Positions 44,136 through 53,299 are shown, counted from the stretch's first letter. The stretch: DNA of 64,000 nt from Streptomyces sp. NBC_00457 (GCF_036014015.1 NZ_CP107905.1:5146001-5210000), one strand, 5' to 3'. Numbers and translations are program-made. The notes: generated by a model not told the origin, from the sequence alone.

Positions 44136-45569
44136 TTGCGCAAGCGCACCCTTCTGCTGGCCGCCACCCTCACCACCGGCCTGCTCACCGCCCTGCCCGG
44201 TACCGCCTCGGCCGCGCCGTCCGGGCTCGCCAGTGACTTCAACGGCGACGGATACCGCGACGTCGCCATCGGCGCGATGAGCGCCACCGTCGGCTCCGTG
44301 CCGTACGCCGGTGCCGTGGTCGTCATGTACGGCTCGTCCTCCGGCGTCTCCGCCGCCAAGAAGACCGTGATCACGCAGAACTCCACCGGCGTGCCCGGCA
44401 CCGCCGAGACCGACGACCGCTTCGGCAGCAGCCTCGCCGCCGGTGACCTGAACGCCGACGGCTACGCGGACCTGGTCGTCGGCTCCCAGTACGAGAGCAT
44501 CGGCGACCGCGACGGCGTCGGCACCGCCACCGTCATCTGGGGCGGCAGGTCCGGCCTGACCGGCGGCTCGGCGCTGCCGCAGCCGTCGTACCTCTCCGAG
44601 TGGGGCGGCCACTCCTCCGGCGTCGCGACCGGCGACTTCGACGGCGACGGCAAGACGGACGTCACGATCACCGGCCAGAGCTACACCGGCCTGTACAAGG
44701 GCCCCTTCGCCCGCACCGGTAAGCCGGTGAGCGAGACCGGCGTCTACGAGGTCGGCTCGACGTACGACGTCATCGCGGGCAACCTCAACGGCGGCAAGGC
44801 GGCCGAGCGCGTGTACCCGTACGCCACGGACGCCGACCAGGGCGGCGTCATCGGCTACCTCCGCCACGACCCCGCGGGCGGCGAGACCCACCCCGAGTCG
44901 GACTACGCCGAGACCATGCTGCCCAAGGCCGACGGCTCCCTGGGCACGGTCGGCGACATCAACGGCGACGGCTACGGCGATCTCGTCCTCGCCGACTACG
45001 CAGACCCCCGCAGCGGCAAGCCCGGCGGCCACAAGGGCGGCCAGATCACCGTCTGGTACGGCAGCGCGACCGGCCCCGACCCGGCGCAGAAGCCGACCGT
45101 CATCCACCAGGACACGGCCGGCGTGCCCGGTGCGGGCGAGAGCGACGACGTGTTCGGCGCGGCGGTGAGCGTCGGCGACATCAACGGCGACAAGTACGCC
45201 GACGTCGCGGTCGGTGCGCCCGGCGAGGACAACGGCACGGCCAGGGACTCCGGTTCGGTGACGGTCCTGCTCGGCTCGGCCACCGGGCTGAAGGGCTCGG
45301 GCGCCAAGTCGTACACGCAGAACACGCCGAGCGTCCCCGGCAGCAACGAGACCAACGACGCCTTCGGCCAGTCCGTCCGGTTGATCGACCTCGACAAGAA
45401 CGGCAAGGCCGACCTGGTCGCCGGCATCGGCTACGAGAACGGCCACGGCGCGATCACCGTGCTGCGCGGCAGCGCCTCCGGCCTGATCACCACCGGCGCC
45501 AAGTCCTTCACCGCCCCCGCCGTCTCCCTCAAGGGCAACGCCGACTTCGGCTGGGTGATCGCCCAGTGA
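44136..45569 (+). CDS. Secreted FG-GAP protein (cluster gene 2)
   Basis: A 477-residue secreted beta-propeller-type protein. The signal peptide (RKRTLLLAATLTTGLLTALP, then GTASAA) is followed by about seven FG-GAP repeats, each with D-x-N-G-D-G-Y-x-D and the spacer QNTxGVPGTxExxDxFG. I chose the TTG at 44136, which has GGAG nine bases upstream and gives a clean signal peptide; the ATG at 44094 would place 14 odd residues before it. Integrin-like FG-GAP proteins bind calcium and often sugars or surfaces. Confidence 0.85.
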   Translation: MRKRTLLLAATLTTGLLTALPGTASAAPSGLASDFNGDGYRDVAIGAMSATVGSVPYAGAVVVMYGSSSGVSAAKKTVITQNSTGVPGTAETDDRFGSSLAAGDLNADGYADLVVGSQYESIGDRDGVGTATVIWGGRSGLTGGSALPQPSYLSEWGGHSSGVATGDFDGDGKTDVTITGQSYTGLYKGPFARTGKPVSETGVYEVGSTYDVIAGNLNGGKAAERVYPYATDADQGGVIGYLRHDPAGGETHPESDYAETMLPKADGSLGTVGDINGDGYGDLVLADYADPRSGKPGGHKGGQITVWYGSATGPDPAQKPTVIHQDTAGVPGAGESDDVFGAAVSVGDINGDKYADVAVGAPGEDNGTARDSGSVTVLLGSATGLKGSGAKSYTQNTPSVPGSNETNDAFGQSVRLIDLDKNGKADLVAGIGYENGHGAITVLRGSASGLITTGAKSFTAPAVSLKGNADFGWVIAQ

Positions 45570-45604
45570 CGACCCGTCGACTCCCGCACGGACCAAGGAG
45601 CTCC

Positions 45605-47047
45605 ATGCGCTTCCGCGCCGCCGCCGCACTCCTCGCCGCCACCCTCACCCCGCTCGCGCTCTGCGCCCCCGCGGCGCACGCCGCCACGCCCGCCGCCCCG
45701 TACGACTTCAACGGCGACGGCCGGCGCGACCTCGCGATCGGTGCGCCCGGCGCCACCGTCGCCGGCAAGGCGCGGGCGGGAGCGGTGTCCGTCGTGTACG
45801 GCAGCTCCAGCGGCCTCAAGCCGTCCTCGTACAAGGTGATCACCCAGAACACGACGGCCATCCCCGGCACCGCCGGCACCGACGACGCCTTCGGCTCCTC
45901 CGTCGCCTCCGCCGACCTGAACCGTGACGGCTACGCCGACCTCGTCGTCGGTGCCCCCGGCGAGGACGAGCCGGACACCAACAACGGCACCATCGTCATC
46001 GTCTGGGGCTCCAGGTCCGGTCTGTCCGGCGGCCGTACGCTCGTCAACCACAACGAGCGCGAAAACGACCGCTATGGCAAGGCGGTGGCCGCGGGCGACT
46101 TCACCGGCGACGGCCTGCCCGAGATCGCGACCGGCTCGACCGGCCGGTTCGAGCTCAACTTCGTCTCCGGCCCCTTCACCAAGACCGGCGCCTTCGGCGG
46201 CGGCAACGGCGGATCCTTCGCGTACGGCTCCCACCCGCTCGACGCCTCGTACGGCATCGAACACCTCTCGACCGGCGACGTCATGGGCCGAGGGTTCGCC
46301 CAACTCGTCGTGCACGGCCGCCTCGACGGTACCGACGACGCGGTCACCACCCTGGTGGACGGCAGCATCGGCAACTTCACCGACTGGCAGGTGGACCTGC
46401 CCGCCGGCTATGTCTCCGCGGTCGGCGACATCGACCGCGACGGCTATGCGGACATCGCCGTCGGCAACCACCGCGAGACCTCCGGCGACCCCGCGGGCGC
46501 CAAGGGCGGCAAGGTCACGGTCGTCTACGGAGGCCCCGACGGCCGAGACACCAATCGCGCCCCGCTCGTCCTGACCCAGGCCACCGCGGGCGTCCCCGGC
46601 ACCGCCGAGACGGCCGACGCGTTCGGCTCCGGCGTCAGTCTCGGCGACATCAACGGTGACGGGTACGCGGACCTGGCGATCGGCGCGTCCGGCGAATCCA
46701 CCGGCGCCGCCGCGACCACCGGCTCGGTGACCGTCCTGTACGGCTCGGCCTCCGGTCTGACCACCAGCCGCGCCACGTCGTACACGCAGAACACGGCGGG
46801 CGTGCCCGGCGCCGATGAGAAGAACGACCGCTTCGGCGGCCGCACGACCCTGCTGGACCACTCCGGCGACCGCCGCGCCGAGCTCTCCGTGTCCGCGCCG
46901 GGCGAGAACTCGGGCGACGGCGCGGTGTGGTCGCTGCGCGGGACCACCGCCGGACCGACGACGTCCGGCGCCGTGAGCTTCGGCCCCACTGCCACGGGCG
47001 TCTCGACTTCGGGCACCCCGGGCTACGGGTCGACGCTGGGTCGCTGA
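45605..47047 (+). CDS. Secreted FG-GAP protein (cluster gene 3)
   Basis: A 480-residue paralogue of gene 2. The signal peptide MRFRAAAALLAATLTPLALC ends APAAHA. Repeats carry DFNGDGRRDLAIGAPGAT, DLNRDGYADLVVGAPGED, DIDRDGYADIAVGN and DINGDGYADLAIGAS. The ATG at 45605 follows AAGGAG at short spacing. The gene starts 36 bases after gene 2, so the genes are very likely one operon. Confidence 0.87.
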   Translation: MRFRAAAALLAATLTPLALCAPAAHAATPAAPYDFNGDGRRDLAIGAPGATVAGKARAGAVSVVYGSSSGLKPSSYKVITQNTTAIPGTAGTDDAFGSSVASADLNRDGYADLVVGAPGEDEPDTNNGTIVIVWGSRSGLSGGRTLVNHNERENDRYGKAVAAGDFTGDGLPEIATGSTGRFELNFVSGPFTKTGAFGGGNGGSFAYGSHPLDASYGIEHLSTGDVMGRGFAQLVVHGRLDGTDDAVTTLVDGSIGNFTDWQVDLPAGYVSAVGDIDRDGYADIAVGNHRETSGDPAGAKGGKVTVVYGGPDGRDTNRAPLVLTQATAGVPGTAETADAFGSGVSLGDINGDGYADLAIGASGESTGAAATTGSVTVLYGSASGLTTSRATSYTQNTAGVPGADEKNDRFGGRTTLLDHSGDRRAELSVSAPGENSGDGAVWSLRGTTAGPTTSGAVSFGPTATGVSTSGTPGYGSTLGR

Positions 47048-47121
47048 CGCCACCTCCACGGGCGACGCCGAGCCGCTGACCCCCGCCGTCGCCCCACCCC
47101 ACCTGACCGCAGGAGCTCCCC

Positions 47122-48579
47122 ATGATCAGGCACCACCGAAGACTCGCCCTCGCGACGGTCACCGCCGCCGCGCTGACGGGCGGGCTGCTCACTTTCTCCG
47201 CCTCCACGGCGAGCGCCGCCGCCTCGCCCCGCGCCTACAAGGCGGACTTCAACCGCGACGGCTACGGCGACGTCGCGTTCGCCGCCCCCTATGCGAAGGT
47301 CGCCGGCAAGGGCATGGCCGGCTATGTCGCCGTCGTCTACGGCAGCGCCTCCGGCCTCAACACCGCCAAGCGCACCGTCGTCAGCCAGAACACCGCCGGC
47401 GTCCCCGGCACCGCCGAGGCCGAGGACACCTTCGGCCAGGCGCTCGCCGTGGCCGACCTCAACGGCGACGGTTACACCGACCTCGCGGTGGGCGCCCCCG
47501 GCGAGGACAACGGCGCCGGTTCGGTCACCGTGCTGTGGGGCTCGGCGAGCGGCGTGAAGAACGGCACGACCGTGAAGGACCCGACTCCCACCAGGGCCGA
47601 CGGCTGGGGCACCGTACTGGCCGCCGGTGACTTCAACGGCGACAAGAAGGCCGACCTGGCCTCCGGCACCAGCGCCTCGTACGCATACATCGTCAAGGGC
47701 GGCTTCACCAAGTCCGGCACCACCGGCGGCACGCAGAAGGTCACCACGCCTGAGAAGGCGGAGTTCGGCATCGACGCGATCGCCGCGGGCGACACCAACG
47801 GCGACAAGAAGGCCGACCTGGTGCTCACCTACCGCACCGCGCTCGACTCCCACGAGTCGGGCAGCTGGTCCAAGGGCGCCGCCTTCCTCGGCGCCTCCAC
47901 CGGCGTCGTCGTCACCCAGCCGCGCCCGCTGAACGGCGGCACCTCGCTGGCCCTCGGCGACATCGACGGCGACGGCTACGACGAGATCGCCATCGGCAAC
48001 GTCTTCGAGCAGGAGACCGACCACACCGGCACCCTCGGCGGCCAGGTCGTCGTCATCCGCGGCAGCGCGGGCGGCCCGATCAACGGCGACGCCCCCATGG
48101 CCCGACTCACCCAGTCCTCCACGGGAGTTCCCGGCACCGACAAGGCAGGCGACGCCTTCGGCGGCGACCTCTCCATCGGCGACGTCAACGGCGACGGCTT
48201 CGGCGAGCTCGCCATCGGCGTCACCTTCAAGGACATCGGCGCGGCCGAGGACACGGGCCTGGTCGTCCTGATGAACGGCTCGGCCTCCGGCGTCTCCCGC
48301 ACCGGCGCCCGTACGTTCTCCCAGAACACCCCCGGCGTCCCCGGCACCGCGGAGTCCATGGACTACTTCAGCTCGGACGTCCTGCTGACCGACGTCACCA
48401 AGGACGGCCGCGCCGACCTGACGATCACGGCGGGCTTCGAGGACGAGGGCGTCGGCGCGGTGACCGCGCTGCGGGGCTCGGCGAGCGGCATCACCACCAC
48501 CGGCGCGAAGTCCTTCGGCCCGGGCACGTTCGGGCTCTCGCGCACGTACGGGGCGTTCGGCGCCGCTCTCACCGGCTGA
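47122..48579 (+). CDS. Secreted FG-GAP protein (cluster gene 4)
   Basis: A 485-residue member of the same family. The signal peptide MIRHHRRLALATVTAAALTG ends STASAA. Repeats include DFNRDGYGDVAFAAP, DLNGDGYTDLAVGAPGED, DTNGDKKADLVLTY, DIDGDGYDEIAIGN and DVNGDGFGELAIGV. The motif SQNTAGVPGTAEAEDTFGQ is shared with genes 2 and 3. An AGGAG box precedes the ATG. One repeat has lost the last Asp of the D-x-N-G-D pattern (DKKADL), which may reduce calcium binding in that blade. Confidence 0.87.
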   Translation: MIRHHRRLALATVTAAALTGGLLTFSASTASAAASPRAYKADFNRDGYGDVAFAAPYAKVAGKGMAGYVAVVYGSASGLNTAKRTVVSQNTAGVPGTAEAEDTFGQALAVADLNGDGYTDLAVGAPGEDNGAGSVTVLWGSASGVKNGTTVKDPTPTRADGWGTVLAAGDFNGDKKADLASGTSASYAYIVKGGFTKSGTTGGTQKVTTPEKAEFGIDAIAAGDTNGDKKADLVLTYRTALDSHESGSWSKGAAFLGASTGVVVTQPRPLNGGTSLALGDIDGDGYDEIAIGNVFEQETDHTGTLGGQVVVIRGSAGGPINGDAPMARLTQSSTGVPGTDKAGDAFGGDLSIGDVNGDGFGELAIGVTFKDIGAAEDTGLVVLMNGSASGVSRTGARTFSQNTPGVPGTAESMDYFSSDVLLTDVTKDGRADLTITAGFEDEGVGAVTALRGSASGITTTGAKSFGPGTFGLSRTYGAFGAALTG

Positions 48580-48768
48580 GACCGGACGACACCGGCTGGC
48601 ACGGCTGGGCAAGGGGCACGTCGGAGCGCGTCCCTAGGGCGACACCCTGACCGACCACCGAGAACAGCACCATCTGTCCCTTAGGGGATGTCACAGCTCG
48701 GCCGCAAAGCCGGGCCCGAAACCCCGGGCCCGGCACGGGACTCCCAGGAACCAGGTACGTTCGAAGAC

Positions 48769-49701
48769 GTGGCTGGATTCAGGATCGGACGCGGCCGAAG
48801 CAACGGCGCTCCTCACGCGCGACCGCAACAACCTCCGTACGGACAGGCCCCGCAGGGTCCGCCGTACGGCAATCCCACGGCGCCGCAGCAGCCGTACGCC
48901 CCGCAACAGCAGTGGCCGCAGGGCAACGGCGGCCAGGGCGGTGGCTACGGCGGCCAGGGCCATGGCGGCCGGGGCGGCGCGGGGGGCTACGACGAGCCGG
49001 AGTACTTCGGCGACGGCGGCGGGTACGCACCCCACCCCGGCCCGGACCCGTACGCGGCCAACAACCCCGGTCACACCCAGGCGTTCTCGGTCGGCGAGGA
49101 GCCGTACAACCAGGGCGGGACGTACCACGCGGGCTCGACCGCGCCGGCCGCCCCCATCGGCCCGCGGCTGCACTGGAAGGCGCTGCTGAGGGGCATAGTC
49201 GTCGCCCCCAACCAGACCTTCCTCCAGATGCGCGACTACACGATGTGGGGCCCCGCCCTCATCGTGAGCTTCCTCTACGGCCTGCTGGCGGTCTTCGGCT
49301 TCGACGGCGCCCGCGAGGAAGCGATCAACGCGACCCTCTCGAACGCGGTCCCGATCGTCCTGACCACCGCGGTGGCGATGGTCCTGTCCGCCTTCGTCCT
49401 GGGCGTGGTCACCCACACCCTGGCCCGCCAGCTCGGCGGCGACGGCGCCTGGCAGCCCACGGTCGGCCTCTCCATGCTGATCATGTCCATCACCGACGCC
49501 CCCCGCCTCGTCGTCGCCATGTTCCTCGGCGGCGACGCCCCCTTCGTCCAGCTCCTCGGCTGGGCCACCTGGGTGGCGGCCGGCGCCCTCCTCACCGTCA
49601 TGGTCCGGCGCTCGCACGACCTCCCGTGGCCCAAGGCCCTCGGCGCGTCCGCGATCCAGCTGATCGCGATCCTGTCGATCGTGAAGCTGGGTACGTTCTA
49701 G
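48769..49701 (+). CDS. Yip1-domain membrane protein
   Basis: About 310 residues. The N-terminal half is a disordered Gln/Pro/Gly-rich region (PPYGQAPQGPPYGNPTAPQQ). The C-terminal half has five membrane helices with the Yip1 pattern, beginning LLRGIVVAPNQTFLQMRDY and ending LIAILSIVKLGTF. Bacterial Yip1 proteins are uncharacterised. The GTG at 48769 (MAGFRIGRGRS) is preferred because the N-terminus from there looks natural; the ATG at 48688 would add 27 residues. It is convergent with the DUF899 gene across a strong terminator. Confidence 0.8.
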   Translation: MAGFRIGRGRSNGAPHARPQQPPYGQAPQGPPYGNPTAPQQPYAPQQQWPQGNGGQGGGYGGQGHGGRGGAGGYDEPEYFGDGGGYAPHPGPDPYAANNPGHTQAFSVGEEPYNQGGTYHAGSTAPAAPIGPRLHWKALLRGIVVAPNQTFLQMRDYTMWGPALIVSFLYGLLAVFGFDGAREEAINATLSNAVPIVLTTAVAMVLSAFVLGVVTHTLARQLGGDGAWQPTVGLSMLIMSITDAPRLVVAMFLGGDAPFVQLLGWATWVAAGALLTVMVRRSHDLPWPKALGASAIQLIAILSIVKLGTF

Positions 49702-49716
49702 GTCTTGAGCGGTACG

Positions 49717-49755
49717 GAGAAGGGCTCCCGGCGGTGCACGCCGGGAGCCCTTCTC
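49717..49755. terminator. Bidirectional terminator between the Yip1 and DUF899 genes
   Basis: A 16-bp stem, 49717-49732 with 49740-49755, closes loop GGTGCAC, between convergent stop codons. On either strand the stem is followed by or begins with AGAAG/CTTCT. Confidence 0.9.
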
Positions 49756-49773
49756 GTGGTCGACACATGCGCG

Positions 49774-50556
49774 TCAGTGATGGGGTCCGTGCCGGCCGAG
49801 GGTCTGCACCGGGGTCGCGCCGGGGCGGGTCCACTGCGGTACGGGGCGGCTGGTCGGACCCCAGGTGGCGTTGCCGTCCGCGTCCGTGCGCCAGGACCAG
49901 CACGGGACGTCCCCCTTCGGCCAGCCCTCGGGCTTGTCCTCCCATGCCTCGCCACGGCCGTAGGGCGTCATGTCGAGCAGACCGAGGGACCCGTTGACCC
50001 GCTCGGTGCCACGGCCCGTCGTGGAGTAGGTGAGGAACGTGCGGTCGCCGTCGCGCAGGTAGGAGGTCATGTACCCCATGGGGCCGCCGACCGGCTCGTC
50101 CACGTCGCGCACCGAGTACCAGGGCTGGGTGTAGCCCATGAACTCGACGAAGGCGGCCACCTCGTCCCACCGGCCCGTGGTCACGATGGCGAACGAGACG
50201 CCGCGGGCGTTGAGGTAGACCGCGTCCTTCAGATGCCAGGCCGTGGTGGTGCAGCCCTCGCACTGCCCCTGGGGCGGCGCCCCGTCGTACCACATGTGCT
50301 TGTAGACCACGAGCTCGTCGCGCCCCTGGAACAGCTCCAGGAACGGAACCGCCCCGTCGGGTCCCACCACCTCCACCGTCCCGTCGAACTCCACCATCGG
50401 CAGCCGCCGACGGGCCGCGGCGATCGCGTCCCCCTCGCGCGTATGGGCCTTCTCGCGTACCAACAGCTCGTCACGGGCCGCCTGCCAGGTGGCCAGGTCG
50501 ACGACGGGCGGGCGGCCGGGCAGCGCGGTGGCCGGTTCGTCCCCAGTGCTCGTCAT
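49774..50556 (-). CDS. DUF899 (thioredoxin-like fold) protein
   Basis: A 260-residue cytoplasmic protein of the DUF899 family, with LPMVEFDGTVEVVGPDGAVP, ELFQGRDELVVYKHMWYDG and CEGCTTTAWHLKDAVYLNAR. The CEGC pair stands where a thioredoxin-like redox centre would be, so a redox role is possible, but the family is uncharacterised. The ATG at 50556 has GGAGGA seven bases upstream. The closest upstream gene on the same strand encodes a secreted protein and is separated by 86 bases. Confidence 0.85.
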   Translation of the reverse strand: MTSTGDEPATALPGRPPVVDLATWQAARDELLVREKAHTREGDAIAAARRRLPMVEFDGTVEVVGPDGAVPFLELFQGRDELVVYKHMWYDGAPPQGQCEGCTTTAWHLKDAVYLNARGVSFAIVTTGRWDEVAAFVEFMGYTQPWYSVRDVDEPVGGPMGYMTSYLRDGDRTFLTYSTTGRGTERVNGSLGLLDMTPYGRGEAWEDKPEGWPKGDVPCWSWRTDADGNATWGPTSRPVPQWTRPGATPVQTLGRHGPHH

Positions 50557-50642
50557 GGTGTCCTCCGTGAAGTCTCGTACGACGGTCACCAGAACAGACT
50601 CGCACCCCGGCCGGAACTCATCGCGCCCGGCGACTTCCCCGG

Positions 50643-51428
50643 TTACTGCACGTCCACGAAGTCACCGGCCGCGCTGACCGCCGGAGTCGTCGCCGTACCC
50701 GCGAAGCTGTAGCGGAAGTAGCCGTCGGTGGAGGCGGTGACGGTCGTCTTGAGGTTGCCCGTCGAGTTGGACTTGATCGTCTTCACCGTGGTGTAGGTGC
50801 TGCTGCCCTTCTTGCGGAACTGCAGCTTCACCGGCTGGTTCGTGTAGCCGTGGTACAGGTTGTCGTCCCAGTTGGCCCGGGAGAGCTTGCCGGTGACCGT
50901 GATCGTCTTGCCCTTCCTCACCGGCTCCGGCGAGGCGTTGACCGTCAGCTTCGAGTTGCGCTGCACCTTGAACGTGGTGGCCGCGTCCCGGTGGATGTAG
51001 TTGGCGTCGTTCGCGGAGACCAGCGTGCCGAGGTCCCAGGTGGCCGCCGCGGCGTTGTTGACGAAGCCGGTCGCCGCCTGCGGGTCGAACGTCAGCGTGC
51101 CCGTGCAGGTCGACGTGGTGGCGCTGACCTCGACGCAGGTGATGTCGCCGTCGTCGTACCAGATCTGCGCGAAGTTCGGACGCGGACCGGCACCGTGGAT
51201 GTACGACGTCTGCTTGATGCCCGAGTCGTCCGACGCGGTCACCGAGACCTTGGCGGACACGACGTTGGTGGTGCCGACCACGACCGGCTTGCCGCCGTTG
51301 ACGACGACCTTGTCGATCGTGATGTTGCCCGAGCCGCCGTCCGCCGCCTGGGCAGCGGTGGCACCGGTCGCACCGGCGACCAGCGCGACGCTGGTGCCGA
51401 GCAGGGCAAGGCGCGTGAGTGCGCGCAT
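50643..51428 (-). CDS. Secreted protein of unknown function with Ig-like part
   Basis: A 261-residue secreted protein. The signal peptide MRALTRLALLGTSVALVAGA ends TAAQAA. The mature chain is rich in beta-forming residues, with two Cys (DITCVEVSATTSTCTG) that may form a disulfide, and a C-terminal Ig/FN3-like segment (KLTVNASPEPVRKGKTITVT, then GKLSRANWDD). Similar Streptomyces secreted proteins exist without known function. The upstream region 51457-51482 holds direct and inverted GATC repeats. Confidence 0.75.
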   Translation of the reverse strand: MRALTRLALLGTSVALVAGATGATAAQAADGGSGNITIDKVVVNGGKPVVVGTTNVVSAKVSVTASDDSGIKQTSYIHGAGPRPNFAQIWYDDGDITCVEVSATTSTCTGTLTFDPQAATGFVNNAAAATWDLGTLVSANDANYIHRDAATTFKVQRNSKLTVNASPEPVRKGKTITVTGKLSRANWDDNLYHGYTNQPVKLQFRKKGSSTYTTVKTIKSNSTGNLKTTVTASTDGYFRYSFAGTATTPAVSAAGDFVDVQ

Positions 51429-51456
51429 GAATATCCCCCCACGGGATTTCGTGCTT

Positions 51457-51482
51457 GATCAGATGGATCGAATCGATCAGAT
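51457..51482. promoter_or_regulatory. GATC-rich direct and inverted repeats upstream of the secreted protein gene
   Basis: GATCAGAT occurs at 51457 and 51475 (18-base period), with the inverted repeat GATCG-AAT-CGATC at 51466-51478 between them. The cluster is about 30-55 bases upstream of the start codon at 51428 and may be an operator. Confidence 0.45.
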
Positions 51483-51548
51483 CGGAGCGTACGGCGTTGG
51501 CCAACGCTTCACCACATTTTTACCGTACGTACGTCCGGTCCGCGCAGC

Positions 51549-52058
51549 TCAGAGCGCTTCCCTGTTCGCTTTGACCGCTTCCCCCGACCGGTGCACGGGC
51601 GGCAGCACGCTCCACGGGAAGTTGATCCACTCGTCGGTGCGCTTCCACACGTACTCGCACTTCACGAGGGAGTGGGACTTCTCATAGATCACGGCGGACC
51701 GCACCTCGGCGACATGGTCGACGCAGAAGTCGCGGACGAGCTTGAGGGTCTTGCCGGTGTCGGCGACGTCGTCGGCGATCAGGACCTTCTTGTCGGTGAA
51801 GTCGATCGCGTTGGGAACGGGAGCGAGCATGACGGGCATGTCGAGGGTGGTGCCCACGCCCGTATAGAACTCGACGTTCACCAGGTGGAGGTTCTTGCAG
51901 TCGAGGGCGTAGGCGAGGCCGCCGGCCACGAAGACGCCGCCGCGGGCGATGCTGAGGACGAGGTCGGGCTCGTACCCGTCGTCGGCGATGGCCTGCGCGA
52001 GTTCGCGTACGGCAGTGCCGAAGGCCTCGTAGGTCAGGTTCTCCCGTATGCCGCTCAT
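51549..52058 (-). CDS. Type I phosphoribosyltransferase
   Basis: A 169-residue purine/pyrimidine phosphoribosyltransferase-like protein. The PRPP motif is VLIADDVADTGKTLKLV; an upstream strip VLSIARGGVFVAGGLAYAL forms the nucleotide-side loop. It resembles xanthine/hypoxanthine-type enzymes, but the base specificity is not clear. The ATG at 52058 is used; an in-frame ATG at 52079 overlaps the dcd stop (TGATG). Position directly downstream of dcd suggests a joint role in nucleotide salvage. Confidence 0.88.
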   Translation of the reverse strand: MSGIRENLTYEAFGTAVRELAQAIADDGYEPDLVLSIARGGVFVAGGLAYALDCKNLHLVNVEFYTGVGTTLDMPVMLAPVPNAIDFTDKKVLIADDVADTGKTLKLVRDFCVDHVAEVRSAVIYEKSHSLVKCEYVWKRTDEWINFPWSVLPPVHRSGEAVKANREAL

Positions 52059-52078
52059 GCCGCCGCCATCCCCCGCCA

Positions 52079-52654
52079 TCACACCTGTGTCCGGTGGAAG
52101 TTGAGGTAGGACCGGGAGGCGGTGGGCCCGCGCTGCCCCTGATACCTCGACCCGTACCGCTCGCTGCCGTACGGGAACTCGGCGGGCGAACTGAGCCGGA
52201 ACAGGCACAGCTGGCCGATCTTCATGCCGGGCCAGAGCTTGATGGGGAGCGTGGCGAGGTTGGACAGCTCCAGGGTGACGTGCCCGCTGAACCCCGGGTC
52301 GATGAACCCGGCGGTGGAGTGGGTGACGAGCCCGAGCCGCCCGAGGGACGACTTGCCCTCGAGCCGGGAGGCCAGATCATCGGGCAGGGTGATGACCTCG
52401 TACGTGGAGGCGAGCACGAACTCCCCGGGATGCAGGATGAACGGCTCGTCACCCTCCGGCTCCACCAGCCGCGTCAGATCGGCCTGCTCGACGGAGGGGT
52501 CGATGTGGGGGTACCGGTGATTCTCGAACACCCGGAAGTACCGGTCCAGCCGCACATCGACGCTGGACGGCTGCACCATGGTCTGGTCATAGGGATCGAT
52601 CCGTACACGTCCGGCGTCGATCTCGGCCCGGATGTCCTTGTCTGAGAGAAGCAC
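52079..52654 (-). CDS. dcd: dCTP deaminase
   Basis: A 191-residue Dcd-type dCTP deaminase that converts dCTP to dUTP, the source of dUMP for thymidylate synthesis. Family features: [50 protein letters not shown] and the catalytic-loop part [13 protein letters not shown]. The start is the GTG at 52654. It is followed by the phosphoribosyltransferase gene with an overlap or a gap of 20 bases, depending on that start. Confidence 0.95.
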   Translation of the reverse strand: MLLSDKDIRAEIDAGRVRIDPYDQTMVQPSSVDVRLDRYFRVFENHRYPHIDPSVEQADLTRLVEPEGDEPFILHPGEFVLASTYEVITLPDDLASRLEGKSSLGRLGLVTHSTAGFIDPGFSGHVTLELSNLATLPIKLWPGMKIGQLCLFRLSSPAEFPYGSERYGSRYQGQRGPTASRSYLNFHRTQV

Positions 52655-52716
52655 GTCCCGAGGATACGCAAGGCGCGCGGAGCCACCACAATCGGCGAAC
52701 TCCGCGCGCGCTGGCG

Positions 52717-52769
52717 TACTGCTTACTGCTTTATCGCTTACTGCTTACCGCTTACCGCGAGTTACCGCT
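52717..52769. repeat. Heptamer tandem repeat TACTGCT/TACCGCT
   Basis: Units at 52717, 52724, 52732 (TATCGCT), 52739, 52746, 52753 (TACCGCG) and 52763. Most follow in exact seven-base steps. The array lies 60-115 bases upstream of the dcd start. Confidence 0.85.
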
Positions 52770-53148
52770 TTTCAAGAGTCACCGGCACGACGCTGCGGAG
52801 CCGGGCGCACCGCGGACATCGGACGAGCCGTCCGGGTCCGAGGCGGTCGGCCTGCTGCATCGGGAACGATCCGGTGCTGAACACGTGCCCATCGGCACAA
52901 CGGACGACGGTGCGCTCCATCAAGTCCTAGAGTCCCTTCCCCAGAGCCGCGTCCGGCTGCTGCCCGCCGGACGACGAAAGGCCACATTACGGGATGAAAG
53001 GGACGGCCATCCAGGGGGCACTCCGACCCCACCCAGACCCCGTGCCACCCCTCCACCGTACGTCCCAACTCCCGCCCCCCGCAGCCCCATCGCCCCCTCA
53101 AAACACCCTCGGGCCCCACGGCTTCAGCACCGGGGGCCCGACATGAGG

Positions 53149-53154
53149 TAAAGT
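53149..53154 (+). promoter_or_regulatory. Possible -10 element of tRNA-Gly
   Basis: TAAAGT fits the TANNNT type of Streptomyces -10 boxes, 40 bases upstream of the mature tRNA. No good -35 box at ideal spacing is seen, so this is tentative. Confidence 0.4.
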
Positions 53155-53193
53155 GACCACGCGTTCCGACACCGGTCCCGACCGGCGTCTTAC

Positions 53194-53267
53194 GCGGGTG
53201 TAGTTTAATGGTAGAACATCAGCTTCCCAAGCTGAGAGCGCGAGTTCGATTCTCGTCACCCGCTCCA
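53194..53267 (+). tRNA. tRNA-Gly (anticodon CCC)
   Basis: A full cloverleaf of 74 bases with CCA encoded: acceptor GCGGGTG/CACCCGC, D arm GTTT-GAAC, anticodon stem TCAGC/GCTGA around TTCCCAA (anticodon CCC, reading GGG), and T arm GCGAG-TTCGATT-CTCGT with one G-T pair. Confidence 0.97.
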
Positions 53268-53272
53268 GAATG

Positions 53273-53299
53273 AAACCCCAGGTCGATGGCCTGGGGTTT
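53273..53299 (+). terminator. Terminator of tRNA-Gly
   Basis: AAACCCCAGG pairs with CCTGGGGTTT and is followed by GTTTGTTGTCT, a T-rich tail. Downstream of it, GCGTGCCC occurs twice (about 53329 and 53340), as often seen where elements integrate at Streptomyces tRNA genes. Confidence 0.88.

Larger units (their letters stand above)
52655..53193. other. 539-base gene-free stretch between dcd and tRNA-Gly
   Basis: No gene is supported. It holds heptamer repeats (52717-52769), probable promoter sequences for dcd on the minus strand, and a possible tRNA promoter with -10 TAAAGT at 53149-53154, followed by a leader of about 35 bases. Confidence 0.6.
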
